Shown in pieces: positions 1 to 12,448 of a stretch of DNA of 64,000 nucleotides. Every line of letters begins with the position of its first letter. The stretch's first letter is position 1. The position numbers were made by a program, and so were the translations under genes. The DNA lies in the NCBI GenBank assembly GCA_037179385.1, contig CM074195.1, forward strand, positions 26,372,087 through 26,436,086, read 5' to 3'. Source of the stretch: Holothuria scabra. Lineage: Eukaryota; Echinodermata; Holothuroidea; Aspidochirotida; Holothuriidae. The notes beneath the pieces were generated by a model that saw nothing but the letters and a program-made list of their open reading frames with translations, did no database searches and had not been told where the DNA came from.

Positions 1-1206
1 GTGTCTGGAAAGAGTCAGCCTGAGTCAGATGTGCATAGAATAGATTTTTCACTACAAATTTTGACATACACAATGGTGTTCATGCAAAAAAATTAGAATT
101 TTTAAGGCCTTCATTTCTCGGTAAAAAAAATAACGTTATGTCCTTCATTCCTTAGTAAGGAAATATTTTATTAATTTTTCTCATTTAACTGAAGTTGTTA
201 ATATAAACAGTGTCACAAAGAGTATGATCTTCTAACTCTCTATTCTATCTTCTGGTGGAATTTCATTTTTTTGTGACATATATAACAGGTCACCAAGGGG
301 AGACCCCCACCAAGGGTTAATGCGAGGTCCATTTTTAAATTTCAATCCATCTCAAATCACATGGTTATGCGGTTTTAAACACCATGTTTGTTTTAATCAA
401 GCATGGTCACAGGTGTTTATGGTGCTGGTGACAGGTACTTTCTAACATTTTACATTTGACCTACTGTAGGTTCTATGGTAGCACTACCCAACCAGTGAAA
501 TATTGGGTACATGAGAACACATACTGGAAAACACTGGGTTAGCCTGTCGTTTTGCCTTCTTGTAAACACAAGGTAACACCAAGTGTGGTGAGGTACGTGA
601 GACCAAGCCGTCTGTGATCACTGCCACGAATGGCAATTTTTGTCTAAAAGACAATTTTATGGACTATCATGATATATCTGTGTATACAACTGGAAATTGT
701 TTGGCTGTATGGCTACAGTAGCTGTGTGTCATGAACTGGGTGATGATCACAAATGTTTCATATGCCACAAATCCAATTTTTGTCTCCTTATATTTTTGTA
801 CAGAAAAGAGAGCTATTCCCATGTCCATGTGAATGTAGACTACTGGTACCTAGGTCTTTACAAACACACATCTATAAGTACAGTACTTGCAGTTTCAGAA
901 CTCAGAGTTGTGTTATGTACAGTATATAATGGGGTGACACCAAATGATGTTACATACAGTTTGTAACACACTTTTTGTGTAGCTCATAGGAAATAATTCC
1001 CTCAATACTTGTGCCCATGCTAAGTCACGTTCAGTTTTTAAGTGATATTATCCACTTCATAGAGCATACACAGTAAGTTCGCTTGCTTAAAAATAAGAAC
1101 ACTCTGACCAGACCTCACAAAGGGGTGGTCAGGTATAATAAAATCATCCATATCTGTTCATTTACTTGTTATAAGAGACCACTATCACTTATAGAATATT
1201 TAGCAC

Positions 1207-2132
1207 TTAAAGCAGCTTATGCTGGTTGATGAAAAAAAAATAACCTTCATCGTTAATCTTCAATCTTGCTCTTCCATTTGATACCAACCCGATAGAAATC
1301 CTTCACGCCAGGTTTTTTCCGGTGAAATTTCACTAATTAGAGCGCTAATTACAATAGAAAAAACTTCATCTCCTTTTTTTGGCTAAACTCTTATGCAAAG
1401 ACAACAGGCTCTTATCTCAATTTGACCAATCACAATGCAAGAAATGAATGACGTAAAATTATGCCTACCCTTTGACACAATGATGTACGTATTGCCAATA
1501 TAGTACACATGTTGTGTACATGCATTACAGGAGTCCTTTCACAACCGTTCGGGCCCAACACAGAATGACAGTTAGTTTCACACGTATGTAACCCAAAGAC
1601 TGTTTTTGAATGCCAAGCTACAGCATCAAATCAAAGAGAAAATGAACATTATCTTGAAACTTGGGACGGATTCAAATAGCACAATCAGCGACAAAATTAA
1701 AAACTGAACGATGGAGCCGAAACAAGTGAATAGGAATTTGTCACTGAATCTGGGTTCACAAATGAAACGAACGAATTGCGCAGCCGGTTCGATGTGATGT
1801 GCAAATTGGACAAGTAAAGGCCGTTTGAATAACGTATGTATCAATTGAACGAAATTTCACTGTCTGGTTTGTTTACGTTTTGCTTGACTCCTTCTCAAAA
1901 TGACCTTCTGAATATGCATCAAATTCATTGGGCGGAGCTAGAGCAAGATAATAAGGCAGAATAGCGTTTGGAAACCGTTGAAATCTTTTTGATTTTTTTT
2001 CGAATTTTTGCTCATTTTCGGAGAAAAGACTAAAGTACGGTAGTTTTTAAAGCTTTTTACATTTGTGTGGAGTACAGCCCATACATTTGATGAACACTGG
2101 AAACGTAAAAATAACAGCATAAGCTGCTTTAA
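1207..2132. mobile_element. TTAA-flanked MITE with perfect 18-bp inverted ends (family C)
   Basis: The left end reads TTAAAGCAGCTTATGCTG (1207-1224), and the right end (2115-2132) is its exact reverse complement. TTAA at both tips suggests the piggyBac-type target duplication. The 926-bp interior has no convincing coding sequence; two short minus-strand ORFs inside show no recognisable domain. It is read as a non-autonomous DNA transposon in a PARK7 intron. Confidence 0.75.
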
Positions 2133-3121
2133 CCCCTGCCTTGTGAGAAACTTTTCCCAGTTGATTACAGAGCCTATTAACACAGCAGATAAGCTACTGA
2201 AATGTCCAGTGATTGCAGAGTAAAATCTTTTGTTAGATCATGAACAGGTAGCCTTTAATTACCCAAAGAAGGGCTCAAATGTCACTGAGATTCAGCCAAG
2301 TTCACACAAACCAAATTTAATTGGATTTAGTAACAGATACCCAGTTTATGATTCCAAAACCAGAGTTTGGACCTCTAAGCAGATGAGTTCATAATGTAAT
2401 TTTTTGCTTAAATTTCCCTTTTAATTGTGACTGTGATTTTGAAATTTCATGACTCATTAGAGTCATTTTTGATGCTATGATTTGGTGATACTGTATGCCT
2501 TTCATTCCTTTCATCTTCTCTCAGCCATAAAATGGTATGTTAAACAAAGACACAAAACAATGCACCAATGTACATTAAAACTCTAGTCAGTAATGCTATT
2601 TGATGTGAACTATTTGTAAATATAGAATAGTAATTTAAAATATTTTAGACCAAGACCACTAATTCCTAACATTTTGCAATAGGACCAGGAAAATTTCAAA
2701 CCTAAATGCAATTTTGGTTATAAGGACATCAAAAGTAGAACAATAAGAGTGTCTTTGTGACTATTTAAAATTACATTCGGTGATTACATGATCAGGCATG
2801 CAGAATGTAAAGCTCTTTAATCGCGAGATGTTCATGTATTATTTTAACTTGTAATGTGAACAAATTATAGTTTATAACAGCCAATTTCAGTCCTTTTATT
2901 TTTATCCTTGGTACCTTATTCTACTTGGGCATCTTGTGTCATTAAAGAAACATTCCAACATGTTATTGCAACGTACAACACTAATATGTCATCTGACAAG
3001 CAGGTTAAAAATGTTCCAGCACATTTAAATTACAGCAATAAAAATCATTATTGATTCTTGTGTTTTGCCTCTACTTTTGTACCTTAGTAATTCATTGTCT
3101 AAATTTGTTCATTTTGTTTAG

Positions 3122-3181
3122 GGTCCTTATGATGTCATCATTTTGCCTGGTGGAGGTCCTGGGGCCAAGGCCTTATCAGAG
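3122..3181 (+). CDS. park7: PARK7/DJ-1 coding exon (GPYDV...LPGG segment)
   Basis: This 60-nt exon lies between an acceptor ending TTTAG and a donor GTTTGT, both in phase 0. It encodes 20 residues starting GPYDVIILPGG and ending KALSE. They align one-to-one with human DJ-1 residues 65-84 (GPYDVVVLPGG...NLSE), which form the central strand and the glycine-rich turn near the active site of the flavodoxin-like fold. The exon limits match those I recall for vertebrate PARK7, which supports orthology over a distant PfpI-family relative. The next exon is 2.55 kb downstream. Confidence 0.93.
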
Positions 3182-3621
3182 GTTTGTATCTATGGCCTAG
3201 AAATGTTTATTGGTTAAAAAGATGGATTTCATTCACTCTGTACTGTACCTACAGTATGTGTCTCAAGTTTGATGTCAGTGAAGGGAAATGTTGAAGTTTG
3301 TAATGCACCAACATGACCTCCATAGAAAAGAGTGTATGTGGACCACAATTAAACCGTTCAGTCTCAGAAATAAACTCCAGGGATAGCATTATTTTGTCAT
3401 AATGCTGTGGATTGCAAGAGTTTCAGAAATCGCATCATTTGAGATTTTGAAATGTGGGGGCTGGGTCAACAAATCATATTTGAGCAAGAATTACTGCGCA
3501 TGTCTTTCTGTTACAAGAAAAAAGAAAGACAGAAAGTGACATTTGACCCTTCAACCCTTAGTTCCCCCCTGACCCATAAATTCTTGGTAGCAAGTGACAA
3601 GTGAGTATGTTGAATGTTGTG

Positions 3622-3808
3622 TAGTTAGTTGTATAGAGTTTTATGGCCCAGTTTCCAATCAATTGTTTAAGTCGAGCTGGTCATGGTTTTTTTCCAGTTG
3701 TAGCTCACTGGCTAGGCCTGTTCCCTACTCCATTGCTTATGCTGAGCACCAAGTACAATGGCAGTAGGTTCTGTTTTTAAAGTCCTTGTTATGACCCTGC
3801 CCGCTCAA
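3622..3808 (-). mobile_element. tRNA-derived SINE fragment
   Basis: This is the reverse complement of the SINE body seen at 59983-60232. Diagnostic pieces are the antisense of 'ccatctaactaac', of 'caagccagtgagccacaactgg' and of 'ataagcaatgga'. The tRNA-like head is missing or too diverged to see. It sits in the intron between the first two exons in this window. Confidence 0.7.
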
Positions 3809-5365
3809 ACTTGAAGGTTGTGTGAAGAGTATACAATATAGTACAGTTATGTAGGCAATAACTGAAGATTTTGTGGTCAGTTGACTGAATGGTATTGTTC
3901 ACAGAATTCTGAATTAGTTTAGGTTTCTAGAATTAATGAGAAATGCTCTTCTTTAAAAATAAATTTTGGAATGATTTTCAGTTGTAAAGGAATGAAGGAC
4001 CCACATATTGACAATTTCCTGAAATCATTGGCAAGTAAATGCAAAACAGGAATTTTCTCCCTGAAATTTTACCTTTATGGGGTTTTAGAAGCCAGAAAAG
4101 GCAGTTGTGTGGTCATGCCCCTTACCACAAACACTGGTCTGAATGGTGTTTTTTCTACCAAAATTAACGTAATAGACAAAGGAAGCATGTTATCAGCATT
4201 TTAATAGTATGTGGACATTGTTTCAAGTCATCTGTTTTACTGTTCACCATTTCAGTGCCTGTCTTTTTTTACCACCCTCAAGATCTTAGTGCTACTGGAA
4301 TTTTTCAAACTCTTCCACCTCTGAGATAACTCTTATGTGAATGCTCATACTTCAGTCCTAAATTTTGTGATGTCATTGCCTCGATCATATCACTTGCCAG
4401 CTACTGTCAGCTACTGTCGGTTCAGTCCAGTGGATTGTGGTACCTAAAACTTACATTTTTCAAGTGGAAAATTTTAATTTTCAAAGTAATCCCATAGAGT
4501 TTTTAAGTGAACCTCATAATTGTCTTTGTTAGTTTAAGATTGGACAAATTAGGCAAATGTGTGTAATTTCATTTTGGTGTCTCCCTCTAAGTAGAACAAA
4601 TTTTAATCTAGCCTTGAGGGCAGTTGTTTTACAATGCTAAGCCCCCTTGAATGCAAGCGAAGCCTGTGGCTTATACAATTTCAACCAGCTCAACATCTAA
4701 GATCGAATTTCACTTTTTTTTAAAGGGCAGATCAGACTGGAAAATCTTCGATTGCTCTTGGATAATAATCTTTGTTACCTTGCCCTAACCACAAATTGAA
4801 CCCCTGACCTCCTGCTAGGCTTCATCTCTTCAAATGCCACAGCCATATTCACTTGGCCCACAGCACTGATTAATATTTAATTTCAGTGTAGGCGAGATGT
4901 AATATTTAAACACAGTGTTAAGTTAAAAGTTAGTTACGTAAGTCATATATGGTCAATATTTCATGTAGTTTGGCTGGAAATGATTTTGTTTTTCATGTTT
5001 TAGTGCTGTTAGCCTCAAATTTACAGCGGCAATTTCCATGTCACCAAACAACCTTTTGCATACTTAAAGAGCAAGACAACATCAGCAAGGGTTGACTTGA
5101 AAATGAAACTTATTGTAAAACAAGTAGGCGTACAAAGTTCATATTACAGTGGCTAATCCTGACTTTTCAAGCAAGGTTTGAAGGAGGAAGAGGGACAGGA
5201 GGCCAGAGACTGGACTGGGGAGCAGGACTAGCCTTTATATTGCATGGTACTATGCCTCTGTCTTTTGAAGTAAATTCCAGGAGGGGGAGAGGGAGAGGGA
5301 CAAATGCAGGGAGCCAAGACATATCTGGATATCTTTGTCTCTCCCTCCTTCTGGTTTTGACATTC

Positions 5366-5558
5366 CTAGGCGCGTAGCCAGAATTGTGTCATGGGGAGGG
5401 TTTTGGTGTCATGGGGGAGGGTTTTGGGTCATGATATGAGGGAAAAGTCTAAGGATAGAGAGAAAAAAACCCACTATTTTAGGTGTTTTTTGCATTGCAA
5501 GGTTGGGTCATGGGAGGGGGTTCTAACCCCAAAACCCTCCTCGTGGCTACACCACTGC
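5366..5558. mobile_element. hAT-like MITE with GTAGCCA ends
   Basis: The left end GGCGCGTAGCCAG and the right end CGTGGCTACACCACTG form an imperfect inverted pair of the widespread animal CAGTGGCGTAGCCA type. The interior repeats 'tcatggggaggggttttgg' motifs. No coding capacity is visible. It lies about 180 bp upstream of the Cys-containing PARK7 exon. Confidence 0.55.
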
Positions 5559-5734
5559 CTGTTTCTCTCATTCTTGTTATCTCAATGAGGACATTACTTT
5601 CCAAGAGGCATTTTCAGGTAGTTGCTAAGTTGGAAATTTTTTTTTTTTTTTTTTTTAATTTGTAAGAACAACTTATGATGTCATTGAAGAAAAAAGTTTC
5701 AAAGAAGTAAACATTTGTTTTTTGTTCTCGTCAG

Positions 5735-5804
5735 TCCCCCAAGGTGAAAGAGGTATTGGAAGCTCAAGTTGGTAGGAACGGACACATAGCTGCAATCTGT
5801 GCTG
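5735..5804 (+). CDS. park7: PARK7/DJ-1 coding exon with the catalytic cysteine
   Basis: This 70-nt exon lies between acceptor GTCAG and donor GTAGGT. It encodes SPKVKEVLEAQ through GHIAAICA plus the first base of the next codon. The AAIC motif carries the nucleophilic, oxidation-sensing cysteine equivalent to human Cys106 (codon TGT at 5798-5800). The final G joins CT of the next exon to give Ala, so the motif reads AICAAP, as in many non-vertebrate DJ-1/YajL proteins, where human has AICAGP. The exon is preceded by a long T tract (about 5639-5656) in the intron. A 12.5-kb intron follows. Confidence 0.93.
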
Positions 5805-6113
5805 GTAGGTAGCATCAGGCTATTATTCACAAATCTGGGTTCTGACAGGTCATGGATAACATAGGAAATCAGTGTTTTCCTTTTACATTTTCCAGGCACT
5901 GAAAGTCATTAAGAAGTGTAAATTCACTTTAAAAGTCATCAAAATCCATGGAATACCAAGTTTTTGAAAAATGTGGGTACTATTTCAATTCCCATTTCAC
6001 AAGAATCTCTCTGAGTGAAGCCTTCATGTTGAACTCATGCACTCCATTAAAATTTGTGTAGGCTTGTTATGCAATAATTTGTGGTACTGTTATTGTTGTA
6101 CTTCTTATGACCT

Positions 6114-6295
6114 ACTGCATGGTCAATTGGTTAGGGCATCAGACTTGCAGTGGGGAGGTTGGAAGTTCGATACCTGCTCAGCATAAGCAATGAAGTTGGA
6201 AAACAAGCCAGTGAGCCACAACTGAATAAAAGGCCGTGGCCTGCTTGAATTGGTTGGAAACAGGGCCTGGAAACTCCATCTAACTATTTTTACTG
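6114..6295 (+). mobile_element. tRNA-derived SINE
   Basis: A tRNA-like head with an A-box-like 'tggtcaattggttaggg' and a B-box-like 'ggaagttcgatacc' is followed by the shared SINE body (ataagcaatg...aacaagccagtgagccacaac...ggttggaaac...ctccatctaacta). The head differs from the Glu-like head at 59983, which implies at least two SINE subfamilies. Confidence 0.75.
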
Positions 6296-6410
6296 TGCTT
6301 GCTTGGTACATTATGGTCCTTCTTTCTGAAAGCCACTATGTACACCATTTCTTACAATTGTGATAACTTTTTTTAATGCCAGTACTGTTAAGGCCAAAAG
6401 GACATCACAA

Positions 6411-6462
6411 ATTATAACATAACATAATGTAACATAACGTAACGTAACATAACATAACAGGT
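6411..6462. repeat. (AACATAACGT)-type microsatellite tail
   Basis: Tandem 5-bp units of 'aacat' and 'aacgt' run through this stretch and form the 3' tail of the minus-strand LINE fragment. Confidence 0.8.
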
Positions 6463-6902
6463 TAAAGGGCATAGGAGGGCTAAGGCCCCATAAGATGCCC
6501 TGTAGTCCAAATGCTAACCGAAAAGAGACCACCAAACCAACACCGAGCAAGACCAGTACAATTAGGTTCTACCACAGGCATGGTAAAACTTGTCAATGTT
6601 AACTTTAAAGCAGTGAACTGAAATGGAGTTGACTACCCACTCAGGCAGACTGTTCCACTTATTTACAACTCTATGAGAACAGCTATACTTCCTAATATCA
6701 AGCCTAGCAAAACACTTCACTAGCTTCTTACCACGGCCACTAACCCAAGAATTACTTTGAACCTTCAAGTAGCTACAAGATGTCAAAGGGTCTCTATCAG
6801 AAAGAAACTTGTTAACCTGGAGCATACCCCCCTTAATCCTTCTTAACCCCAAAGTGGTAAGCCCAAGATGCCTAAGTCTTGCATGATAAAGGTTTGCCAA
6901 GC
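6411..6902 (-). mobile_element. Non-LTR retrotransposon (LINE) 3' fragment
   Basis: The minus strand (6900 down to 6562) reads as 112 uninterrupted codons with the conserved tail found C-terminal to LINE reverse transcriptases: RHLGL...LRRIKG, RDIR-like 'RLDIRKYSCSHRVVNKWN', SLPEWVV and FKVNIDKFY. The RT catalytic core is absent, as expected of a 5'-truncated insertion. Downstream of the stop is a short 3' UTR ending in a variable (TAACA/TAACG)n tract at about 6411-6462, typical of LINEs with a microsatellite tail. The clade cannot be assigned from this segment; CR1, L2 and Jockey-like elements are all possible. Confidence 0.75.
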
Positions 6903-7985
6903 ACTGTTTAAGATTATGTGAATAACTCTACATTTTTAAATCTCAACAATGTAGCAAGCTTTGACAGTATGTGTTGGATCAATGGATAAGATCCAGTTTC
7001 TGATTTCTGTTGTATGCCCCTCTTTGATTCCTAAACTTCTAGTACACTTAAAACCTTGCTGCCTTTACAGTAGTGATGATGTGTGCATGCACATGACATG
7101 AGTTTCAATAACAGCTGATGATGAGTTGCCCGAAATGTACATTGCGCTTTCATGTAATGCAGTGTAAATGAACACAGAACAGCCACCATGATGACGTTCA
7201 CTTTTTTGAACAGTCCTCTGTTGTCTGTTTTGTAATTTGTTGTTTTTAGCTTGAAATTGGTGAATGCAAAACCCTTAATAGAATGGAAAATTGTATGAAT
7301 CTTTTGTCGTCATGGAATCACATTTTCATAAATAAATACAAATTTTTATAGAGAAAATGGAAGCAGTTGGAATGGAAAAAATTAACAGTATGATTTTTAT
7401 GATGTACCTGCTGTGCTTGCTTCCAGCATTAAGGGGAGAGTCATTTTTCTAACCGGTCAGTATGGGCAGGTGGACAAAGGAAATACATAAGAGACTTGGC
7501 CATAACTGCCAGTTAGATAATTGACTCTGCAGTAATTTTATTTGAAACATCACACTTAACTTCATCTGCACTTTTTGCAAGAGCCAGACATGGAAATTTA
7601 ATCCAAATTCTACTAAAATTAAAAATATTGAAAGATTCTTATGTATACATACATCAAAAGTATCTTTCTTCTTGAATCTTCTATTAAAGTTTTTACTTTA
7701 CACAACCAAGGTAAGTGCAGTGACTGTGAATCTCTATGCAGAACTATAAATATCCTTATGAAGTGTGGATTTCAGAGACTGAAGGATCTTTGGTATGAGT
7801 GAGTCTAGTATGATCAACAATATTGTCCTCACAGATGTCATAGAAACTTTCAATATGGCGTATTTCAGCCTTGTTTGAGGGCAACCTCAATTTGTATATA
7901 CACACCTGCCCTCAGATGTGACGGCTACTAATACCTAGTTGTGACATCACTGTGAACTATATATTATGGTTCTTTTCATGGAATA

Positions 7986-9130
7986 AGGTTCAATTCAATT
8001 CAATTCAATTCAATGTTTATTTCTAGCATCTTTGTACAATACATGCAGTTTGTATAAATTGAATAAGTCAAATCGTCAGAATAACTAGAAAAGGAGGAAA
8101 AGAAGTCGAGACTAATTAACATTTCCCCCTAAAATAATTCAAATGGTGCTATAAATACAGAATAACTACTAAAAGTAATGACATTATGCTAGAAAAATGT
8201 TATGTAAAATGAGATATAAAATATGAAAACTGTGAGTTAACAAAGTCTATTGAGCAATTACAAACTTCTTGAAACTATATTTAAATGAGTTTATACTTCT
8301 ACTTTCTCTAATACTTAGATCAATGGAATTCCAGAGGTTTACCCCGCAATATGATATGCAAAGCTGTAGGCTTGGGGTAATCATTATCAGTAATTGTAAT
8401 CGATTGCAATCGATTACACATTTTGAAGTAGTTGTAATCGCAGTCGATTACTTTTGTGAAAATTGCAAAGTAATTGCAATCGTAATCGATTACAGTGGCA
8501 AAGTAATCGCAATCGTGGCTTCATTTCTGATTACATTGAAGTTGAATTGAACAAAGAAGTAAAGTTACTAAACAATTTTTTCAGTGCTTGGTTCTTCTGT
8601 TGGAATGACAAAATTTAATTGTCCCTCTTTCTTGGATGTTCCGGCTTAAAATGAGGGAGAAAAGCATTGGTTCAATAATCTCTACTCTGGGAGGACTTGG
8701 TTCTGTCCGGGCTTATCTAGAGCAATGTCCATGCCTTTTTTTCCAGTTGTGGGCACTGGATTGTTTTGCCTACTACATTGTTTATGTGGAAAGAAAATGT
8801 AATCATGATTGCAATCATGATTACACTGCAATATAATCGCAATCGTAATCAATTACTTTCAATTTTAGCTGTAATCATAATCGTAATCACAATCGTAAAA
8901 TATGAAGTAATCGCAATCGTAATTGATTACATAGAAATGTAATGGCCCCAAGCCTGCAAAGCTGTTTTTTTAGTTGTATTGACACAATTTTGTCTAAGAT
9001 TCCCACTTTGCTTGGTATTATAGTTGTTTGACGAGGAGAAATAATTTTGAATATTTCTAGGTAATAAAGTATGATACGTCTTATACATGAAGACACCTGT
9101 TTTATTCTTGATTAACTGAAATAATGTCAT
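7986..9130 (-). mobile_element. LINE remnant split by a hAT-like MITE
   Basis: The minus strand from 9130 to about 8965 encodes an RT C-terminal tail (GVFMYKTYHTLLPRNIQNYF, then NNYNTKQSG). After the MITE at 8367-8956, the same product resumes at about 8366-8240 with VNLWNSIDLSIRES...SFKYSFKKFV. This order (FMYK...LP..., NTRQS-like, LWNSI, SFKK) is the usual one in animal non-LTR elements. The 3' end has a pentanucleotide tail at 7989-8014 (repeated CAATT on the + strand), then unique sequence. Stops in the joined frame indicate a dead copy. Confidence 0.7.
8367..8956. mobile_element. hAT-like MITE with 8-bp target duplication
   Basis: The inverted ends are (t/C)AGGCTTGGGG at 8367 and CCCCAAGCCTG ending at 8956. 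The element is flanked by an exact 8-bp duplication, caaagctg, at 8359-8366 and 8957-8964; 8-bp duplications and CAGG-type ends are hAT hallmarks. The interior is dominated by GTAATCGCAATCG/GTAATCGATTAC subterminal repeats in both orientations. A minus-strand SINE fragment (about 8696-8790) lies within it. It interrupts a LINE remnant, so it is younger than that LINE. Confidence 0.85.
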
Positions 9131-10312
9131 GTTATGTTCATCATCTCTAAAGATTTAAACCAACCAGGAGCCTATCATACTTAGAATGATACTTCATATT
9201 GATGTACATTGTTACCAGACAACTTTTCCTTTCAAAAGCAGTTTATTTTGATACAAATGTGAGGATAATGCATCTTTATGTTTTAGTGCACTGCTATGAG
9301 AATTCATTTGGCAATTAATGTTTGCAACATCAAGTGAAACTCCAAGGTTGATGTTGTTTTCCTGGTCCATTTTAGTTGAAAGGTTAATTAATGCAGCCTC
9401 TTTTTTCCTGGAAATATTATTTTGAATACCACATACAGGGCCTTCTTAAACCCTAATCTCCCCCATCCTCTCCCTTTTGCAGTCAGCAATTGGAGACACT
9501 ACACTCAAAATTTCTACACCAATAAGGACTCCCGTTCCATGTGGGAATCTAAGAAAGTCAGAAACTTATATGGCTTAAGCCCCTTTTCCTCCCGAGCAAG
9601 GGGAGCACTCTCTTAGCAGGGCTGTAGTAGAGTCTGGACTTGGGCTCATGATTTCAGAGTTTGAAGGACTGAGCCAGAGAGGTTGATTTTTTCACCATTG
9701 AGAAAGAATATAGACTCAAGTCTGGAAGTTAAAAATTGCAGGACTTGTGACTCGGGCTCTCTGGACTTCACTACAGCTCTACCCATTAGCTCAACAAGTT
9801 CAGTGGTAGAGCTAGCCTATTGTCATGGTAATGCATCAGTCTGTCTGTTAACATTGGAAAATTGTCTTCTTTGGACAGGTTCTTCATTTGACGGATCATT
9901 CTCAAAGTTGGTATGAGGGTTATAACCTACATTTTAGGACTTGTAAATTATGGGTTCAGCAAGTAGGTCAAAGGTCGTGTGGTGTCATGAGAGGTCAAAG
10001 TATAAAAAAGGAATGGCCCAAAAGCATTTAACTTCGTGTGGTTATGTCCAAGTCTTTTCAAGTTTTGCAGAAGTGTTGAGCAGATAAGGGATCATGGAAG
10101 TTGTACATTTGAAGTAGGTCAAAGGTCATTTGTAGGTGATGTAAATATCAAACAGTGAAATTATAGGGATAGCAGTTATGTGCTAATTTTATGAAATGTG
10201 GTCAGTGTTCAATGGTTGGTGGCATATCAATTAAAGGGGACCTTTTAAAGTAATTGGCCAAAGGTCACTTGGGGTCATAGTGTCAATTGTAGAACCACAG
10301 TCAGAGTTGAGT

Positions 10313-10728
10313 CAGGGCTCGATTTTCGTGGTTGTCCAGTTGTCTGGGACAACCAAAATTCCATATGGACAAACAAAATTTAATAGGTGGTTGTCCAATG
10401 GACAACCAGTTTTTCTCAGTAAGAATTAAAAAGGAATGTATTTTTTCCTGATTGCAAGACTGTACTGCTGACTTTTTTCAACTAAAGATTTCAACTCTTT
10501 TCATCGGACTGTACTATAGTGCAGACTTCAACAATGTTTTTGTGTCCCAAACATCACATCTGTTTGTCGTTGAAAGCCAATTGTACTGAACACGAACACA
10601 CTCATAGTTTTGTACCCAGATGTGCACAAAATTGTTTTGGACAACCAGATTTCCTTTCAGACAACCAAATATATTGATATGGTTGCCCAAAGGACAACCA
10701 TAAATTTTTTTCTGAAAATCAAGGCCTG
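10313..10728. mobile_element. hAT-like MITE rich in GGTTGTCC
   Basis: The left end CAGGGCTCGATTTTC and the right end GAAAATCAAGGCCTG are an imperfect inverted pair. Subterminal GGTTGTCC/GGACAACC repeats occur on both sides. The pentamer TGAGT abuts both ends (10308-10312 and 10729-10733), which may be a decayed target duplication. A second copy lies at 36370-36672. No coding capacity is seen. Confidence 0.7.
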
Positions 10729-11004
10729 TGAGTGGATGATGGGTCATCAAAGTTTTACCTTTAAACTAGGTCAAACAGTTGTTTACTTCATGCAGAGGTC
10801 AAAAAATGAAATTATGCCAAGTTCTAACTTCAAGAGGCAATGTGCTTATTTTATCAAAAATGACCTTTGTGATATGGATCACCATATTGCACTTTCAAAG
10901 AAGGTCAAAGGTTATTTGCACAATTTTATCATGCAATACCTGTCAATTTCAAGAAACTATATCTGAATCTTATCAATTTGGTAGCAGTATCAAGTGTGAT
11001 GAAG

Positions 11005-12448
11005 AGTTGAGTAGAGTAAACTTTATTGAATCCAATCGGAAATTACATGTCTGCGATAAAAGGATTAAGAAGTCAAAAGAATGTACAAGAGCAATATAGG
11101 CAAAAACATAAAAAAGCATAAGAAGTAACAAAAAGAGCGGAACATTAAGTTAAAAAGTACAAAACAGTTAAAGAAAAGAAAGTAAAAGATGAAAAGGACC
11201 CTAAAAGTGAAAAACAAATTATAGACGTAGAAGACATCAAAAGGTGAATGAATAAAGGAGTCAAAAAAACAAACAGCACCATCTAAAAACTATCTATTAA
11301 AGTTCTTATTGTGAATAGCAATGGCAGCACCTATGAATGAGGATTGGCAACAATTAGTATTCAACTTTTTAATGACCTTAGTCTACCACTGCGATGGATT
11401 ATATGACTGCTTAGTTAAAGATACAGAGGATGGGAGGAGTCATACCGTAGCGATTGTAGTTTTACACCAGCATGTTTCATGTACTAGTAGACTGTATTAA
11501 CAGAAGGAAGATTCTTCCCTAGTATTCTACCCAGCTGTTTGATAATGTCATCTAGTACTTTTATATGGCTATTGTCAGTATTACCCCCTCAACATAAGAG
11601 ACAATAAGTCCATACGCTACATAAAATAGAATCGTAAAATGTGGCAAGAATATCTTGGTTAACCCTTTACCATTGTGCTCCAATCGGGGCATATTTGCGC
11701 ACCTCGGGAGTGGGCGGAAAAGTGGACGTAGCACGCCCCGCATCAGCTTTCGTAGGTTATTGACCCCGTGACCTTAAACTATTGTCCCTCTCGTTGTTGT
11801 GGTCGAATTTTCGGGTAGCTACTCGCAGTTTCGAGCTCCGCATGAAACAGTAAAGATGGGTGACAGCCGCGCTCTCCGTATGGGTCCAAAAGGACCCAAA
11901 CAACGGTAAAGGTTTAACACTAAAAGACTTAAGCTTACGTAAACAATATAATCTGGGTTTTAAACACTAATTCTCAACATACTGAACATACTCATGCCAT
12001 TTTAAATCATTGTCAAGAACAACTCTAAATACTTATACTCGGTAACCCATTCTTCGACACAATTTTTAATTAACACAGGTTCTGGTTTGACTTTGTTCTT
12101 GATTCTAAAATCAATAATCATCTCCTCTGTTTTCTTAACATTCAACTCTAGAAAATTCTCTGTACAGTAAAGCACAAAATTACTAATCTGATTAAGGTAA
12201 ATACTATGGTTGTCATTTGAAATAAGGCCAATAAAGGCAGTGTCGTCAGCAAATTAATAAGGGGGCAGTTGACATTGGTAGAGCAAATATCAGAAGTATA
12301 TACAGTAAAAAGGAAAGGGGCTAAAACCATACCCTGAGGAACACCGGTGTTAGGAATAACAGTATCAGAAATAACCTTGCTGCACAGGTTAGCATATTTT
12401 GACCTATTTGTGAGATAATTTAAAATCCATTTGACCAAGGAACAGCCA
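11005..12448 (-). mobile_element. LINE fragment with reverse transcriptase segment
   Basis: The minus strand from about 12447 encodes an RT finger/palm piece: VKWILNYLTNRS, then NTGVPQG, then FTVYTSDI. The catalytic FADD box is present just downstream (around 12240) but in another frame, because one base is missing between the PLI and FADD codons. The new frame then continues with NVKKTEEMIIDF- and YLGVVLDN-type motifs. The 5' part (endonuclease) is absent. The 3' region runs to about 11005 and is itself interrupted by a GC-richer TTAA element at 11659-11916. It is a dead copy. It lies inside the DR1-like tandem array. Confidence 0.8.
11659..11916. mobile_element. GC-richer TTAA-flanked MITE nested in a LINE
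   Basis: The left end TTAACCCTTTACCATTGT and the right end ACAACGGTAAAGGTTTAA form an 18-bp inverted pair with one mismatch besides a base change near the tip. TTAA is present on both sides. The interior is visibly richer in G+C and CpG than the surrounding LINE and ends in a small GGGTCCaaaaGGACCC hairpin. No protein is recognisable. Confidence 0.75.

Noticed and set aside
1..60. Upstream PARK7 exon at the window start
   Set aside because: No frame gives the conserved DJ-1 segment expected before GPYDV; I could not find it anywhere in 1-3121.
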